The notes under the pieces were generated by a model. The model was not told where the DNA came from and searched no databases. It was given only the letters and a program-made list of their open reading frames with translations. The position numbers and the translations under genes are program-made. A DNA stretch of 64,000 nucleotides from an uncultured Prevotella sp. (GTDB taxonomy: Bacteria; Bacteroidota; Bacteroidia; Bacteroidales; Bacteroidaceae), in the NCBI GenBank assembly GCA_900546345.1, contig URCI01000007.1:29041-93040 (forward strand). The letters are read 5' to 3'. This document shows, piece by piece, positions 1 through 10,600 of the stretch (positions are counted from its first letter, which is position 1; the number at the start of each line of letters is the position of its first letter).

Positions 1-534
1 CTGTTCACCAGTGCCGGTGACAGCAGCCTGCGCTCGGCAGTGACGGGAAAGGTGTTCTCTACGACCCACTCTTCCATCAACTTCCGCATCTACTGGGATG
101 GCGACGAGCAGGACGAGCTCCTTGATGGGGTCAACATCCAAAAGTGGAGCCCCTCTGGGAGAACCACACTCGGAATCTTCGGCCCGGTCAACGATCCGAA
201 CAGCAACGCCGATGAGCCGAAGGAAGGACGACGACGCCGTGGCTCCGGCCGCACTTATTCTTTCCAACGGCCTTCGGTGTCGTTTCAAGGCTATGGCAAT
301 CCAGCGTCGAACAACTGGACGAAAAACAATCCCTGCCTGCAGGCCGACCTCTTCGGTGACTGGCGCGAGGAGGTCGTCTACCGCGATCGCGACGACAACA
401 GCGTCATCTACATCTATATGTCGCAGATACCTACCGCGTTCCGCCATGTCACGCTCATGCACGATCCGCTTTATCGCCTCGGCATCGCTTGGCAAAACGT
501 GGGCTACAACCAACCGCCACATGCGGTAGAATGA
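1..534 (+). CDS. Rhamnogalacturonan endolyase, PL11 family (3' end only)
   Basis: The frame is open from base 1 to the TGA at 532-534, so only about the last 177 residues are present and the start lies outside the window. The stretch LFGDWREEVVYRD and the later RLGIAWQNVGYNQPPH are typical of the C-terminal end of PL11 rhamnogalacturonan lyases (YesW/YesX type), which cut the rhamnose-galacturonate backbone of rhamnogalacturonan I by beta-elimination. The protein ends only three residues after NQPPH; many relatives run slightly further. It heads a set of pectin genes on the same strand (CE12, GH105-GH106, GH28, hybrid sensor), which supports the assignment. The central region KEGRRRRGSG is unusually basic and may be a local insertion. 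Confidence 0.85.
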   Translation: MFTSAGDSSLRSAVTGKVFSTTHSSINFRIYWDGDEQDELLDGVNIQKWSPSGRTTLGIFGPVNDPNSNADEPKEGRRRRGSGRTYSFQRPSVSFQGYGNPASNNWTKNNPCLQADLFGDWREEVVYRDRDDNSVIYIYMSQIPTAFRHVTLMHDPLYRLGIAWQNVGYNQPPHAVE

Positions 535-563
535 GTACGGAACGTATCGCCCTTTCCCCAACA

Positions 564-601
564 GCCTCACCCCCAACCCCTCCCCGAGAGGGAGGGGAGT
601 A
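564..601. repeat. GC-rich hairpin repeat, copy 1
   Basis: The segment reads CCTCACCCCCAACCCCTCCC and then folds back as GAGGGAGGGG. It lies just after the PL11 stop codon. Similar segments occur near 2370, 24265, 34630, 35575, 35850 and 56040, so this is a dispersed family. It could act as a transcript-end hairpin, but its spread in both orientations suggests a repeat element. Confidence 0.7.
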
Positions 602-640
602 GAATGCTGCAAGGTACGACATAGGATGATGCACGAAGTC

Positions 641-738
641 AACACTCATCATTCAACATTCATCATTGATATAATTCATCATTCAACATTCATCATTCAT
701 CATTGAAATAACTCATCATTCATCATACAACATTCAAC
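641..738 (+). repeat. AT-rich CATTCATCATT short repeats
   Basis: The leader before the CE12 gene is built from irregular repeats of AACATTCATCATT and ACTCATCATTCA. A closely similar stretch occurs at 46964-47042, before the RluA-type gene. Nothing in it looks coding. Its role is unknown; both copies end at a start codon. Confidence 0.7.
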
Positions 739-739
739 A

Positions 740-2362
740 ATGAAATATATATCACTTCTTTTCCCCCTCTTGACTGTTCTGCCCCTATCGGCTCAGAATG
801 TCGTGCCGGCACCCATGGAGGATGTCAACCATGTCGTCGACCTCACCCTTGATAGCCTGAGCAAGGCGCAGACGGCACGCATTCCCGCCGGCAGTTCGCG
901 CCGCGGCAACAATCCCGTGCTCTTTCTCATCGGCAACTCCACCATGCGCAACGGTACACTTGGCAACGGCAACAACGGGCAGTGGGGATGGGGATTCTAT
1001 GAGCACGCCTTCTGGGACGAGAACAAAATCACCGTGGAGAATCAAGCCCTTGGCGGCATGAGCAGCCGTACCTATTATAATAAGCTATGGCCCGACGTGC
1101 GCAAAGCACTACGCCCCGGCGACTGGGTCATCATCTCCATTGGACACAACGACAACGGACCTTATGACAGTGGACGTGCCCGCGCCTCCATACCCGGTGT
1201 AGGCAAAGACTCGCTCAACGTCACCATCAAGGAGACGGGCGTCAAGGAGACGGTCTACACCTATGGCGAGTATATGCGCCGCTTCATCAACGACTGCCGC
1301 AAGGCCGGCGCACATCCCATTCTCATGTCGCTCACGCCGCGTGATGCCTATGATCCACAGACCGGAAAGATTGTCAGAAAAATCCACACGCAGTGGTTGC
1401 AGGCCGTTGCCGCCGAGGAAGGTGTGCCCTTCATTGACCTGAACGAGATCTCGGGAACCAAGCTCGACGGGTTTAGTAAGTGGAAGGAGAAATACTATTT
1501 CTATAAAGACCATATCCACACCAGCCGTTTCGGTGCAATGATGAACGCGCGCTCGGCTGCTGAGGGCATTGCAATGAGTCCGAATCCCGCCCTCAAGCCG
1601 TTGCAGGAGATGATGCTCGACATCACGCTACCCACCTATCCCGTGCCGCGTGAACAAGGCAAGCCTGTGGTCTGGTTCACCGGTGATAGTACTGTGAAGA
1701 ACGCAGACAAGGACAAGAATGGCATGTGGGGACTTGGCTCACAGGCCTATACCATCTTCGACAAAAAGAAGATTGTCTGCTACAATGCGGCCATGGCGGG
1801 ACGCAGCTGCCGCACCTACCTCAACGAGGGACGGTGGGACCGTGTCTACAACTCGCTCCAGCCCGGCGACTACGTCTTCATCCAGTTCGGTCATAACGAC
1901 ATCGGACCCATCGACAGCAACAAGGAGCGTGGCGAGATTGCCACGGCACAGGACACCTGCCATGTGTACAAGAGCAAGTCGAAGGGTACCTATGAGCTGG
2001 TCTATAGCTTCGGTTGGTATCTCAAGAAGTTCATCGACGATGTGCGTGAGAAGGGCGCTACACCGATTCTCGTGTCGCTCACTCCGCGCAACGAGTGGAG
2101 CAATGGACATATCGAGCGCCGCAACGACACCTATGGCAAGTGGTACCGTGAGGTCGTGGAGGCCACGGGCTGTGAGTTCGTCGACCTACACAACATTGCA
2201 GCGGACTACTACGACAAGCATTGTGGTAGTAAGGACAAGGCTGCGAAGTACTACAACCACGACCACACCCACTCCTCGCTCCTCGGGGCGCGCACCAACG
2301 CCAAGTCGCTGGCTAAGGGCCTGCGCGACATCCACAGCCCGCTGGCGAAGTATTTGAAATAA
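740..2362 (+). CDS. Tandem two-domain rhamnogalacturonan acetylesterase, SGNH/CE12 family
   Basis: This 540-residue protein starts with a signal peptide (MKYISLLFPLLTVLPLSAQ) and carries two complete SGNH hydrolase domains. Domain 1 (about 55-285) has GNST around Ser67, GHND near 136 and DHIH near 257. Domain 2 (about 305-535) has GDST near 316, GHND near 385 and DHTH near 508. CE12 enzymes remove acetyl esters from rhamnogalacturonan so that lyases and hydrolases can work. Single-domain enzymes are about 250 residues, so this is a duplication; domain 1 has GNS in place of the usual GDS. It lies between the PL11 lyase and the GH105-GH106 gene, fitting a role in RG-I breakdown in the periplasm or at the cell surface. 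Confidence 0.9.
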   Translation: MKYISLLFPLLTVLPLSAQNVVPAPMEDVNHVVDLTLDSLSKAQTARIPAGSSRRGNNPVLFLIGNSTMRNGTLGNGNNGQWGWGFYEHAFWDENKITVENQALGGMSSRTYYNKLWPDVRKALRPGDWVIISIGHNDNGPYDSGRARASIPGVGKDSLNVTIKETGVKETVYTYGEYMRRFINDCRKAGAHPILMSLTPRDAYDPQTGKIVRKIHTQWLQAVAAEEGVPFIDLNEISGTKLDGFSKWKEKYYFYKDHIHTSRFGAMMNARSAAEGIAMSPNPALKPLQEMMLDITLPTYPVPREQGKPVVWFTGDSTVKNADKDKNGMWGLGSQAYTIFDKKKIVCYNAAMAGRSCRTYLNEGRWDRVYNSLQPGDYVFIQFGHNDIGPIDSNKERGEIATAQDTCHVYKSKSKGTYELVYSFGWYLKKFIDDVREKGATPILVSLTPRNEWSNGHIERRNDTYGKWYREVVEATGCEFVDLHNIAADYYDKHCGSKDKAAKYYNHDHTHSSLLGARTNAKSLAKGLRDIHSPLAKYLK

Positions 2363-2366
2363 GAGA

Positions 2367-2399
2367 AGCCCTTCCCTAACCCTCCCCAAGGGGAGGGAA
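2367..2399. repeat. GC-rich hairpin repeat, copy 2
   Basis: Directly after the CE12 stop, CCCTTCCCTAACCCTCCCC is followed by AAGGGGAGGG, a short inverted repeat of the same dispersed family as 564-601. It may act as a weak transcript-end hairpin. Confidence 0.6.
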
Positions 2400-2490
2400 A
2401 TGCTATACCAAGTGGGTGGAAGGCTTAGTTGTTTGTAAAACATAGTTTGAAAGAACTGAAAACTGAATACAGAAAACTAATAATAAGACA

Positions 2491-5400
2491 ATGAACCGAC
2501 GACTCTTATCCTTGCTTCTCTGTCTCTTGGGCACCTTGCCCATGCTGGCAGAGACCGGCGCCGACAGCGTGCTGACTCTGGCCCGCCGTGTCAACGACCG
2601 CTTCATGACGGTATATGCCGACCCTACGCGGCCTACCTTTGTGAAGAAGGTGCGGCCGAGCTCGTTGTGGACACGCGCCGTGTACTACGAGGGGCTTATG
2701 GCACTCTACGCCATCGACCCTCGGCAATGCTATCTCGATTATGCCGACCGGTGGGGCGCCTTTCACCATTGGGCGCCACGCGACGGCATAACCACCACCG
2801 ATGCCGACAACCAGTGTTGCGCTCAGACTTATCTTGAGCGCTACGCTATGACGGGCGACACGCTGATGGTCAGTAGCGTCAAGGCTAACCTTGAACACCA
2901 GATGGCTACCGGACGCTATGACTATTGGACATGGATCGATGCCATACAGATGGCTATGCCGGTGTATGTAAAATACTATAGTATCACCGGCGACCACCGC
3001 TATCTCGACTATGCCATCAACAGCTATCTGTGGAGCCGCAACATCTGTGGTGGCGGACTCTTCAATAAGAAGGAAGGACTGTGGTGGCGCGATAAGGACT
3101 ATGTGCCACCATACCGTGAGCAGGATGGTAACTACTGCTATTGGAGCCGGGGCAACGGCTGGGTCTACGCGGCTCTGTTGCGGTGCATGGATGTCCTCGA
3201 CAACAACACGAAAGAATACAAGCTGTTGAAGAAGGACTTCCTCGCAATGTCCAAGGCGCTGCTGCACTGTCAGCGTACCGACGGCTTCTGGAATGTCAGT
3301 CTCCACTCTCCGGCTACCTATGGCGGGCCGGAGATGACGGGCACGGCGCTCTTCCTCTACGGCATGAGCTGGGGCATACGCCACGGACTGCTCGCCGCCG
3401 CTGACTATCGGCCGGCCTGCGACAAGGCCTGGCGGGCACTCACGACCTGCGTACATCCCGACGGCTTCCTCGGTTGGAACCAGGGCACGGGTAAGGATCC
3501 GTCGGCCGGACAGCCGCTCAGCTATGACAAGATGCCCGATTTCGAGGACTATGGTACGGGTTGCTGGCTGCTCGGCGCTACGGAATATGCGCGGATGATG
3601 CAACCAGTGCTCAATGCCTGCTTGCCCTTTGTACTGCCCGAGGCCCGTCCCGGCACCCGTTGGTGGTGGTTCGGTTCGGCCGTCGATGAGGCTGGCCTGA
3701 AAGCCAACCTCGACGCACTGCATCGCGTAGGTATAGGTGCTGTGGAGATCACACCTATCTATGGTGTACAGGGCAACGAGGCTCACGAACTGTCTTATCT
3801 CTCTCCCGAATGGATGCGTGCCGTGCAGTTCACCGAGCGCACGGCGGCGGCCGACAGCGTGGAGGTGGACATGAACAATGGCACGGGATGGCCCTTTGGC
3901 GGTCCTTGGGTGCCCATCGACGAGGCAGCGTGCAAGGCGTTTTTTGTCGACACACTGGTGAGCAATAAGGCTGACATCAGCAAACTGACCTTTTCCATAC
4001 CCGACAATGAAAAGAAATACGCGCGACTGACGGCTGTGAGGAGCTTCAAAACAGCAGACAAGCACCGCCAAAGAGTGATTGCCCTCTTCCTTAGCCGTAC
4101 CCTTCAGCGTGTGAAGCGGGCCGCTCCCGGTGGCGAGGGATGGGTCATTGATCACTTTGACTCGCTGGCCGTGGCGCACTATCTCCAGCATATCGACTCG
4201 GCATTTACGGCCAGCCACACGCCTTATCCCCATACCTTCTTCAACGACTCCTACGAAGTCTACGGAGCCAACTGGACGCCCCGGCTGCTCGAAGAGTTTC
4301 AGGCACGGCGTGGCTACAACCTTTTGGACAGCCTCGACCGCTTTGTCGACGGCGACGCACAGGTGGTCTGCGACTATCGCGAGACGCTCTCCGACCTGCT
4401 CTATCACAACTTCACGCAGCAGTGGACGGCATGGGCCCACAATCACGGTGCCCTCGTGCGCAACCAGGCTCACGGCTCTCCCGCCAACCTGCTCGACCTC
4501 TACGGCACTGTCGACATCCCCGAGATCGAGGGCTTCGGACTGTCCGACTTCGGCATCAAGGGTCTGCGGCGCGATCCAGGATTCACGCGACCCAACTTCA
4601 GCGACGTCAGCATGTTGAAGTATGCGTCCTCTGCTGCCCACGTCACGGGTAAGCCTTTCACCTCCAGCGAAACCTTCACCTGGCTCACCGAGCATTTCCG
4701 CACGTCATTGAGCCAGATGAAGCCCGACCTCGACCTGATGTTCTCCTGCGGTGTCAACCACATGTTCTTCCACGGCACACCCTACAGTCCGCGTAACGCA
4801 CGCTGGCCGGGATGGCAGTTCTACGCCTCGGTCAACATGAGTCCCACCAATTCTACTTGGCGCGACGCACCCTGGCTGATGGATTATATCCGTCGTTGCC
4901 AAAGCTTCCTGCAATGGGGAGAGCCCGACAACGACTTTCTCGTCATCTTGCCTGTGAAGAAGATGTGGAAGAAAGATACCCGTCATCCGCTGATGCTCTT
5001 CGACATCCACTCCATGGACAAGAAGGCGCCGGAGTTTATCCGTGCCATCCGTGAGATCGACTCCTTGGGCTATGACTGCGACTATATCAGTGAGCGGCAG
5101 CTCGCCCGCGCCAAGAAGGTGGGTGAGCAATGGATCACGGAGGCGGGCACCCGCTACCGTGGACTCATCGATTCGACCAAGCCTATCAACAGTCAGGCAC
5201 TCGCCCGGCTTGCCCAGGCTGAGCCGATGCGCACGCAGCTGCACTTGAGAGCGATCCGACGCAGAAACGGCATGGGCTATCACTATTTCATCGCAAACCT
5301 AACACCCAACGATGTAGACAGCTACGTACCGCTTGCCGTAGCGTGGCACGACGCGCTGTGGTACGATCCATTGACGGGCCAGCGCTATGCCGTGGAGCAG

Positions 5401-6024
5401 CGCAACGGTCAGTTGCACGTTGTGCTGCGGAGTGGCGAGAGCATGATTCTCCAGACCTTCGACCGCGCGCTGCCTCAGTCGCTTGCCGCTCTGCCCCTCC
5501 GTGCCTTGCCGGGTGGCCAAACCAAAGCGCTTGCAGGTCCTTGGCAATTCGCCTTTGAGCAGTCGACACCGGCGGTACGCCGCACGTGGACACTCGACAG
5601 GCCACAGACATGGGAAATGCTTGGCGACGACAGTGCTGCCGTGACAATGGGCAGCGGAGCCTATTCCACCACGTTTCGCCTGAGCGCTGATGAGGCCCGC
5701 CGACCTTGGTTGCTCGACCTCGGCGATGTGCGTGAGTCGGCAGAGGTATGGGTCAACGGCCACTTTGCAGGTTGCGCGTGGTCTGTGCCGTTTACGCTCG
5801 ACGTGAGCGGACTGTTGAAGAAAGGCGACAACACGTTGCGCATCGTGGTCACCAACCTCCCTGCCAACCGCATCGCGGACATGGATCGCCGCGGCATCAA
5901 ATGGCGCGTGATGAAAGACATCAACGTCGTGGACTTGCAATACCGTAAGACCAGCTATGCCGGTTGGGCTCCCATGAAGAGCGGACTCAACGGTAGCGTC
6001 AGACTAGTAGCACTCCATCAGTAA
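2491..6024 (+). CDS. GH105 unsaturated rhamnogalacturonyl hydrolase fused to GH106 alpha-L-rhamnosidase
   Basis: This 1177-residue protein has a signal peptide (MNRRLLSLLLCLLGTLPMLA). Residues about 25-375 match the six-hairpin GH105 fold: WIDAIQMAMPVYVKY, the aromatic GNGWVYAALL, and TDGFWNVSLHSPATYGGPE followed by TGCWLLGATEY. GH105 removes the unsaturated uronic acid left by rhamnogalacturonan lyases. From about 385 the sequence becomes GH106-like: RPGTRWWWFGSAVD, VGIGAVEITPIYG, DMNNGTGWPFGG, and a C-terminal beta-sandwich ending near WAPMKSGLNGSVRL. GH106 releases alpha-L-rhamnose. The frame is continuous, so one polypeptide would perform two successive steps on the same oligosaccharide. 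The GH106 part (~790 residues) is shorter than many family members. The domain boundary is an estimate. Confidence 0.87.
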   Translation: MNRRLLSLLLCLLGTLPMLAETGADSVLTLARRVNDRFMTVYADPTRPTFVKKVRPSSLWTRAVYYEGLMALYAIDPRQCYLDYADRWGAFHHWAPRDGITTTDADNQCCAQTYLERYAMTGDTLMVSSVKANLEHQMATGRYDYWTWIDAIQMAMPVYVKYYSITGDHRYLDYAINSYLWSRNICGGGLFNKKEGLWWRDKDYVPPYREQDGNYCYWSRGNGWVYAALLRCMDVLDNNTKEYKLLKKDFLAMSKALLHCQRTDGFWNVSLHSPATYGGPEMTGTALFLYGMSWGIRHGLLAAADYRPACDKAWRALTTCVHPDGFLGWNQGTGKDPSAGQPLSYDKMPDFEDYGTGCWLLGATEYARMMQPVLNACLPFVLPEARPGTRWWWFGSAVDEAGLKANLDALHRVGIGAVEITPIYGVQGNEAHELSYLSPEWMRAVQFTERTAAADSVEVDMNNGTGWPFGGPWVPIDEAACKAFFVDTLVSNKADISKLTFSIPDNEKKYARLTAVRSFKTADKHRQRVIALFLSRTLQRVKRAAPGGEGWVIDHFDSLAVAHYLQHIDSAFTASHTPYPHTFFNDSYEVYGANWTPRLLEEFQARRGYNLLDSLDRFVDGDAQVVCDYRETLSDLLYHNFTQQWTAWAHNHGALVRNQAHGSPANLLDLYGTVDIPEIEGFGLSDFGIKGLRRDPGFTRPNFSDVSMLKYASSAAHVTGKPFTSSETFTWLTEHFRTSLSQMKPDLDLMFSCGVNHMFFHGTPYSPRNARWPGWQFYASVNMSPTNSTWRDAPWLMDYIRRCQSFLQWGEPDNDFLVILPVKKMWKKDTRHPLMLFDIHSMDKKAPEFIRAIREIDSLGYDCDYISERQLARAKKVGEQWITEAGTRYRGLIDSTKPINSQALARLAQAEPMRTQLHLRAIRRRNGMGYHYFIANLTPNDVDSYVPLAVAWHDALWYDPLTGQRYAVEQRNGQLHVVLRSGESMILQTFDRALPQSLAALPLRALPGGQTKALAGPWQFAFEQSTPAVRRTWTLDRPQTWEMLGDDSAAVTMGSGAYSTTFRLSADEARRPWLLDLGDVRESAEVWVNGHFAGCAWSVPFTLDVSGLLKKGDNTLRIVVTNLPANRIADMDRRGIKWRVMKDINVVDLQYRKTSYAGWAPMKSGLNGSVRLVALHQ

Positions 6025-6093
6025 CCAACACCATACATGTGAAGACCAAATTCATATATCGTGCAGGTTGATGAGCTGTTAAATGCGAGGCGC

Positions 6094-6117
6094 TCTACAC
6101 CTTATTATATATATAAC
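6094..6117 (+). repeat. TATA/AAGGTGTA dispersed repeat, copy 1
   Basis: The leader of the GH28 gene contains CTACACCTTATTATATATA. The same sequence or its complement occurs near 29610, 29650, 50345 and 56836, always between genes. Function unknown. Confidence 0.65.
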
Positions 6118-6130
6118 GAAAACAAAAGCA

Positions 6131-7426
6131 ATGAAACATATCCTTCTTTTCCTTCTGCTGCTCTGTTGCGGCAGCGCAAGTGCAGACAGCTGGCCTGACG
6201 GCACACCGATGGACGCATGGTTCAGCGACACCACGAAGGTGGATGTCCATAGCCTCGGTAAGCAGTATGTCGTCACCGACTATGGCGTGAGCACCAACCC
6301 CAACGTCGTGCAGACGGCAGCTTTGCAGGCCGTCATCGACCGTTGCCAGCGTGAGGGTGGGGGTGTGGTCGTCATCCCGTCGGGCACTTTTCTCAGCGGT
6401 GCGCTGTTCTTCAAGCCGGGCACCCATCTCCATCTCTGCGAGGGAGCCACGTTGAAAGGCTCGGACCGCATTGCCGACTTTCCCGTGCTGACGACTCGTT
6501 TCGAAGGTGAGACCTGCAAGTATTTTGCCGCTCTCGTCAATGCCGATCATGTCGACGGCTTCACGATCACCGGCAAGGGCACCATCGACGGCAACGGCTA
6601 TCCCTATTGGCAGGAGTTCTGGATACGGCGGCAGTGGAATCCCGCCTGCACCAACAAGGACGCACAGCGCCCGCGACTGGTATATATCAGCAACTCCAGT
6701 CGCGTCACCGTACAGGACGTGCATCTGATGAACAGTCCCGTGTGGACCAACCATCTCTACAACTGTGACCACGTGCGCTATCTCGACTGCTTCATCTTTG
6801 CGCCTACTCAGGGCGTAAAAGCTCCGAGCAGCGACGCCATCGACATCGACAAGTGCCATGACATCCTTGTGCGTGGCTGTTACATGAACGTCAACGACGA
6901 CGCTGTAGTGCTCAAGGGCGGCAAGGGCACCTACGCCGACACCATGGCCGTCAACGGCCCTGTGTCGCGCGTGATCGTGGAGAACTGCTGCTACGGCACC
7001 GTTCACAGCATGCTCACCCTCGGTTCGGAGAGTCTTTATGACAGCAATATCATCATGCGCAACTGCACGAGTGAGAACGCTGACCGCGTGCTGTGGCTGA
7101 AAATGCGTCCCGACACCCCACAGCGTTATGAACACATACGTGTGGAGGGTATTCGCGGTAAGGCACGCAACGGTCTTGTTATTCGTCCGTGGACGCAGTT
7201 CTTTCAACCATTGAAGCGTCGTGATATGCCGAGGTCCCTTTGTCGCTTCGTCACTTTGAAGGACATCGTGTTGGAGAGTCCCCAGTTCTTTGATGTCTCC
7301 GCCAGCGACAAGTATAGTCTTTCCGACTTCTCTTTCGAGAACATACGGATCATCGAGCCTTCGAAAGGCGATGCCGGCGTGTTGTTGAAACAAAGAACCA
7401 TCAAGGACGTTTTAAAAACGAAATAG
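6131..7426 (+). CDS. GH28 family polygalacturonase / pectin glycosidase
   Basis: The chosen ATG at 6131 gives a clean signal peptide (MKHILLFLLLLCCGSASA); an upstream in-frame start at 6083 would add residues that do not look like an export signal. The 431-residue product is a right-handed beta-helix glycosidase with GH28 hallmarks: NSPVWTNH, SDAIDIDKCHDILVRGCYM, NVNDDAVVLKGG and GSES. The paired aspartates in NDDAV and the one in SDAID are the expected catalytic residues. Family members hydrolyse alpha-1,4-galacturonan or rhamnogalacturonan ends; which applies cannot be read from sequence. It closes the run of pectin enzymes and is followed by a terminator, before the separately transcribed sensor gene. 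Confidence 0.92.
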   Translation: MKHILLFLLLLCCGSASADSWPDGTPMDAWFSDTTKVDVHSLGKQYVVTDYGVSTNPNVVQTAALQAVIDRCQREGGGVVVIPSGTFLSGALFFKPGTHLHLCEGATLKGSDRIADFPVLTTRFEGETCKYFAALVNADHVDGFTITGKGTIDGNGYPYWQEFWIRRQWNPACTNKDAQRPRLVYISNSSRVTVQDVHLMNSPVWTNHLYNCDHVRYLDCFIFAPTQGVKAPSSDAIDIDKCHDILVRGCYMNVNDDAVVLKGGKGTYADTMAVNGPVSRVIVENCCYGTVHSMLTLGSESLYDSNIIMRNCTSENADRVLWLKMRPDTPQRYEHIRVEGIRGKARNGLVIRPWTQFFQPLKRRDMPRSLCRFVTLKDIVLESPQFFDVSASDKYSLSDFSFENIRIIEPSKGDAGVLLKQRTIKDVLKTK

Positions 7427-7452
7427 TTTTGTTGCATTCATTCTAAGTTTTT

Positions 7453-7490
7453 GGAGGCTTGTGCTGTCGATAGCACGGGCCCCTTTTTTA
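7453..7490 (+). terminator. Intrinsic terminator after GH28
   Basis: GGCTTGTGCT and AGCACGGGCC form a ten-pair stem (two G-U pairs) around a six-base loop, followed by CCCTTTTTT. It separates the enzyme genes from the sensor gene. Confidence 0.75.
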
Positions 7491-7574
7491 CTTATGCTTC
7501 TGCAAACGGATAAAATGTCTGTGATGGGCGTAGAAATATGCGGAGGAAAGCGCCTATAAAAGGCAAATCTTTTG

Positions 7575-7582
7575 TATCTTTG
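7575..7582 (+). promoter_or_regulatory. -7 promoter box for the hybrid sensor gene
   Basis: TATCTTTG matches the Bacteroidetes -7 element TAnnTTTG. Its presence argues that translation starts downstream, not at the TTG at 7572. No clear -33 TTG lies at the usual distance. Confidence 0.6.
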
Positions 7583-7613
7583 CAAAATCATTAGAAATCA
7601 AAGATACCGAACC

Positions 7614-10600
7614 TTGAATACTAACTCTTATTTTATTATAAGGAGAATAGCGTGTGTCATGCTATTGCTCTTCCCTTTAACCATTGCAGCCGAGCGGATT
7701 TCCAACCGTCTGCGGATGACCCATATTACATTGGAACAGGGACTGCCGGGAAATACCATCCGTGACATCGTGCAAGATGATGATGGATTCCTATGGATGG
7801 CCGGCACCAACGGACTCGCCCGCTATGACGGTTATCGTTTCGTACCCTTCAACAACTATGGACGGTTGGGACTGCATTCCTTTCCGCAGCATGTCGGCAG
7901 GCTCTATCTCGACCGGCAACGTCATTTGTTGTGGTTGAGCACCTCTACCTACACCCATGCCTGCTACGATTTGCGGCAGGGTCGCTTTGTCGACTTCACT
8001 GGGCGTAACGACACCGAGCGCCCCTATCGTAAGGCCATCGCCGTGAGCGATGGTATCTGGCTCAGCAGCAACACGCTGGGTCTGCGCCATGTCATCCAGC
8101 AGGATGGTCGCTTTCGTGTGGTAGACTACACACGAGAGAATGGCCGATTGAAAAGCAGCAGTGTGAACGCTATTGTGGAGGACCGTCTGCACCATGTGTG
8201 GGCTGCCACCACGATGGGGCTTGCCCGTATAGACACACAGGGGCGCGCCACCATCCTGATGCCCCAGATCAATTTCCTTGGTTGCTATGTCCACGGTGAC
8301 CGTGTGTTTGCTTTCTGCAAGGGCAATCAGACGGGCTATGTCTTCAACCTCAACGGTCAGTTGCTCTCTCGTGTCCACCTGTCACAAGCCATGGGCCATA
8401 TTGGGGCCATTAAAGGATGTGTGGGTTGGCAGGGTCGCTGGCTGGTATGTGCCGGCGAAGCATCGTTCATCTTGGCGCCGTCCCATCAGAAAGGTTCCAA
8501 GGACTATGTTTGGTCCAAGCCTGCTGATCTGCAAATTCCCAAAGGTGCCATACAATGCACGGTTGATGGGTTGCAGTTTGTCGCCAATCAGAGTGGCAAA
8601 CTATGGATCTTCCCGCAAAAGGGAGCCGTGCGGATGCTCGATCTGATCCCGGGACTCAAAGCAACCAAAGAGCGCAACACCATCTTCACTGTGGCACGTG
8701 GCCATGACGGGAAATACTATATCGGTTCGTATGGTGGTGGTCTCTTTGTCTATGATTATGCCACCGGCCACTTGGATCATTATTCGGCCACTGACCCACA
8801 AGCCATCATTCCGTCGAACTATATCCTTGATGTCACCACCGACCGCACAGGCTCGTTGTGGGTGAGCATGGAAAATGCAGGTGTGGTACGGCTCACGCCT
8901 CTTCTCAGCAGTTCTGTTTACTATCTTATCGATCCCGGACGTCAGGGCGATTGGACCAATTTCGTACGTTATCTCTATCGCGATGCCAGTGGTCAGTTGT
9001 GTGTGATGGCCAAGGACAATCGCCTCTATACTTTCTCTCCCGCCACTGGCGACTTCCATTATCAGGGCAGCATGTCTGCGCCCATTCTCGCTTATCTAAC
9101 AGACCGTGGGCGACATACGTGGATGGCTACCCGTGGAGACGGTGTCTGGCGTGACAATAAACGCATGGCGCTCTATGTGCAGGGCAAGCGGGTGGAGATC
9201 AACGATTTCTGTTCCCTTGCGGAAGATCGGTATGGACGTATCTGGATCGGTAGTTGGGGACAAGGCCTTTTCCTTGTCAAAAAGATTGGGAGCGGACGTC
9301 TCGATGTGGCCAACATCATTACCAATAAATATAATGAGTGCCGCATACACGACATCGCCATCACATCCTCAGGGCTGATGGTGGTGGCCACCCTTAATGG
9401 ACTCTATGCCGCCAACATCAATCATCGCGACGTGCGTCCCAATGATTTTTATTGCTATAGTGTGTTGAACGACCGTTTCCCCACTGACGAGGTCAACTGT
9501 TTGTGTGCGACCATGCCGACGACCGTATGGGTCGGTACTATGGGCGGACTCATCCGCTGTGATTTCTCTCGCGGACCCGGGAAGATGTCGTGGCAGGTCT
9601 TATCGGAGCGCAACGGACTGTCAAGTGACAACATCCAGTCGCTCATCAGTGACCGATATGGTTTCTTATGGGTTGCCACCGATGGCGGTCTTTCCCGGGT
9701 GGATCCGAGCAACAACTATGTCCGGCGCTATTCCCCCTCCAACGATGTGCTGTCCAATGCCTTCACAGGCAATTGTGCCTTACGGATTTCCGATCGGTGT
9801 GTTGCCTTTGGAACGTCCAACGGTCTGGTGACCATTGATCCGGAATATGAGTATCACCGCAACCGATGGAACCCCCTGCGTGTACTCATCACCGATTTGC
9901 TTGTCAATGGCATTTCCATTTATGAGGGACTCGACTCCACGTTGCTGACTCGGGGATTGCAGGCAACAGACAAGATCACACTCCGGCATAGCCAGAACTC
10001 ACTGACCTTCTCCTTCTCTACTTTCGCCTTCAATGTCATTCAAGCACAGCTATACCAATATTATCTTGAGGGCGTGGACCGTCAGTGGCGACCGGCGACC
10101 GCCACGTCACAGGCTGAATACTCCAATCTGGCTCCCGGCACCTATGTCTTCCACGTGCGTGCTGTCACGCAGGACATGGTGGGACCCGAACGTACACTGC
10201 TCGTCCGGATCAGTCAGCCTTGGTACAACACGTGGCTAGCGTGGCTCTTCTACCTTGGCATTATCGTGTTGCTGGGTCTTTATCTCTATCGCAATGCGCG
10301 TGAGAAGGTGAGGTTGCATCAGCAGATGAAAATGGAGAAACAGCTCTCTGAGATGCGTACCTCATTTCTCACCCATGTCACGCATGAGTTCCGTACGCCC
10401 ATCGCCGTGCTTTCCTATGCGGTTGAAAATATCGCCAAGCCGGAGAAACCGTCGCACAAAGACATTCAGACAGCGCGACGGGGCATACACCGTCTGCTCA
10501 GACTCGTGAATCAGTTTCTGGAGTTCCGCCGCCTCAATACCGGCAACATACGGATACAGGTGCAGCATGATGACATCATCGCCTTCCTGCGCGACATCTA

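Noticed and set aside
2506..4695. 729-codon open frame on the minus strand opposite the GH105-GH106 gene
   Set aside because: It is a by-product of GC-biased codon use in the real gene, has no recognisable domain and no start signals.
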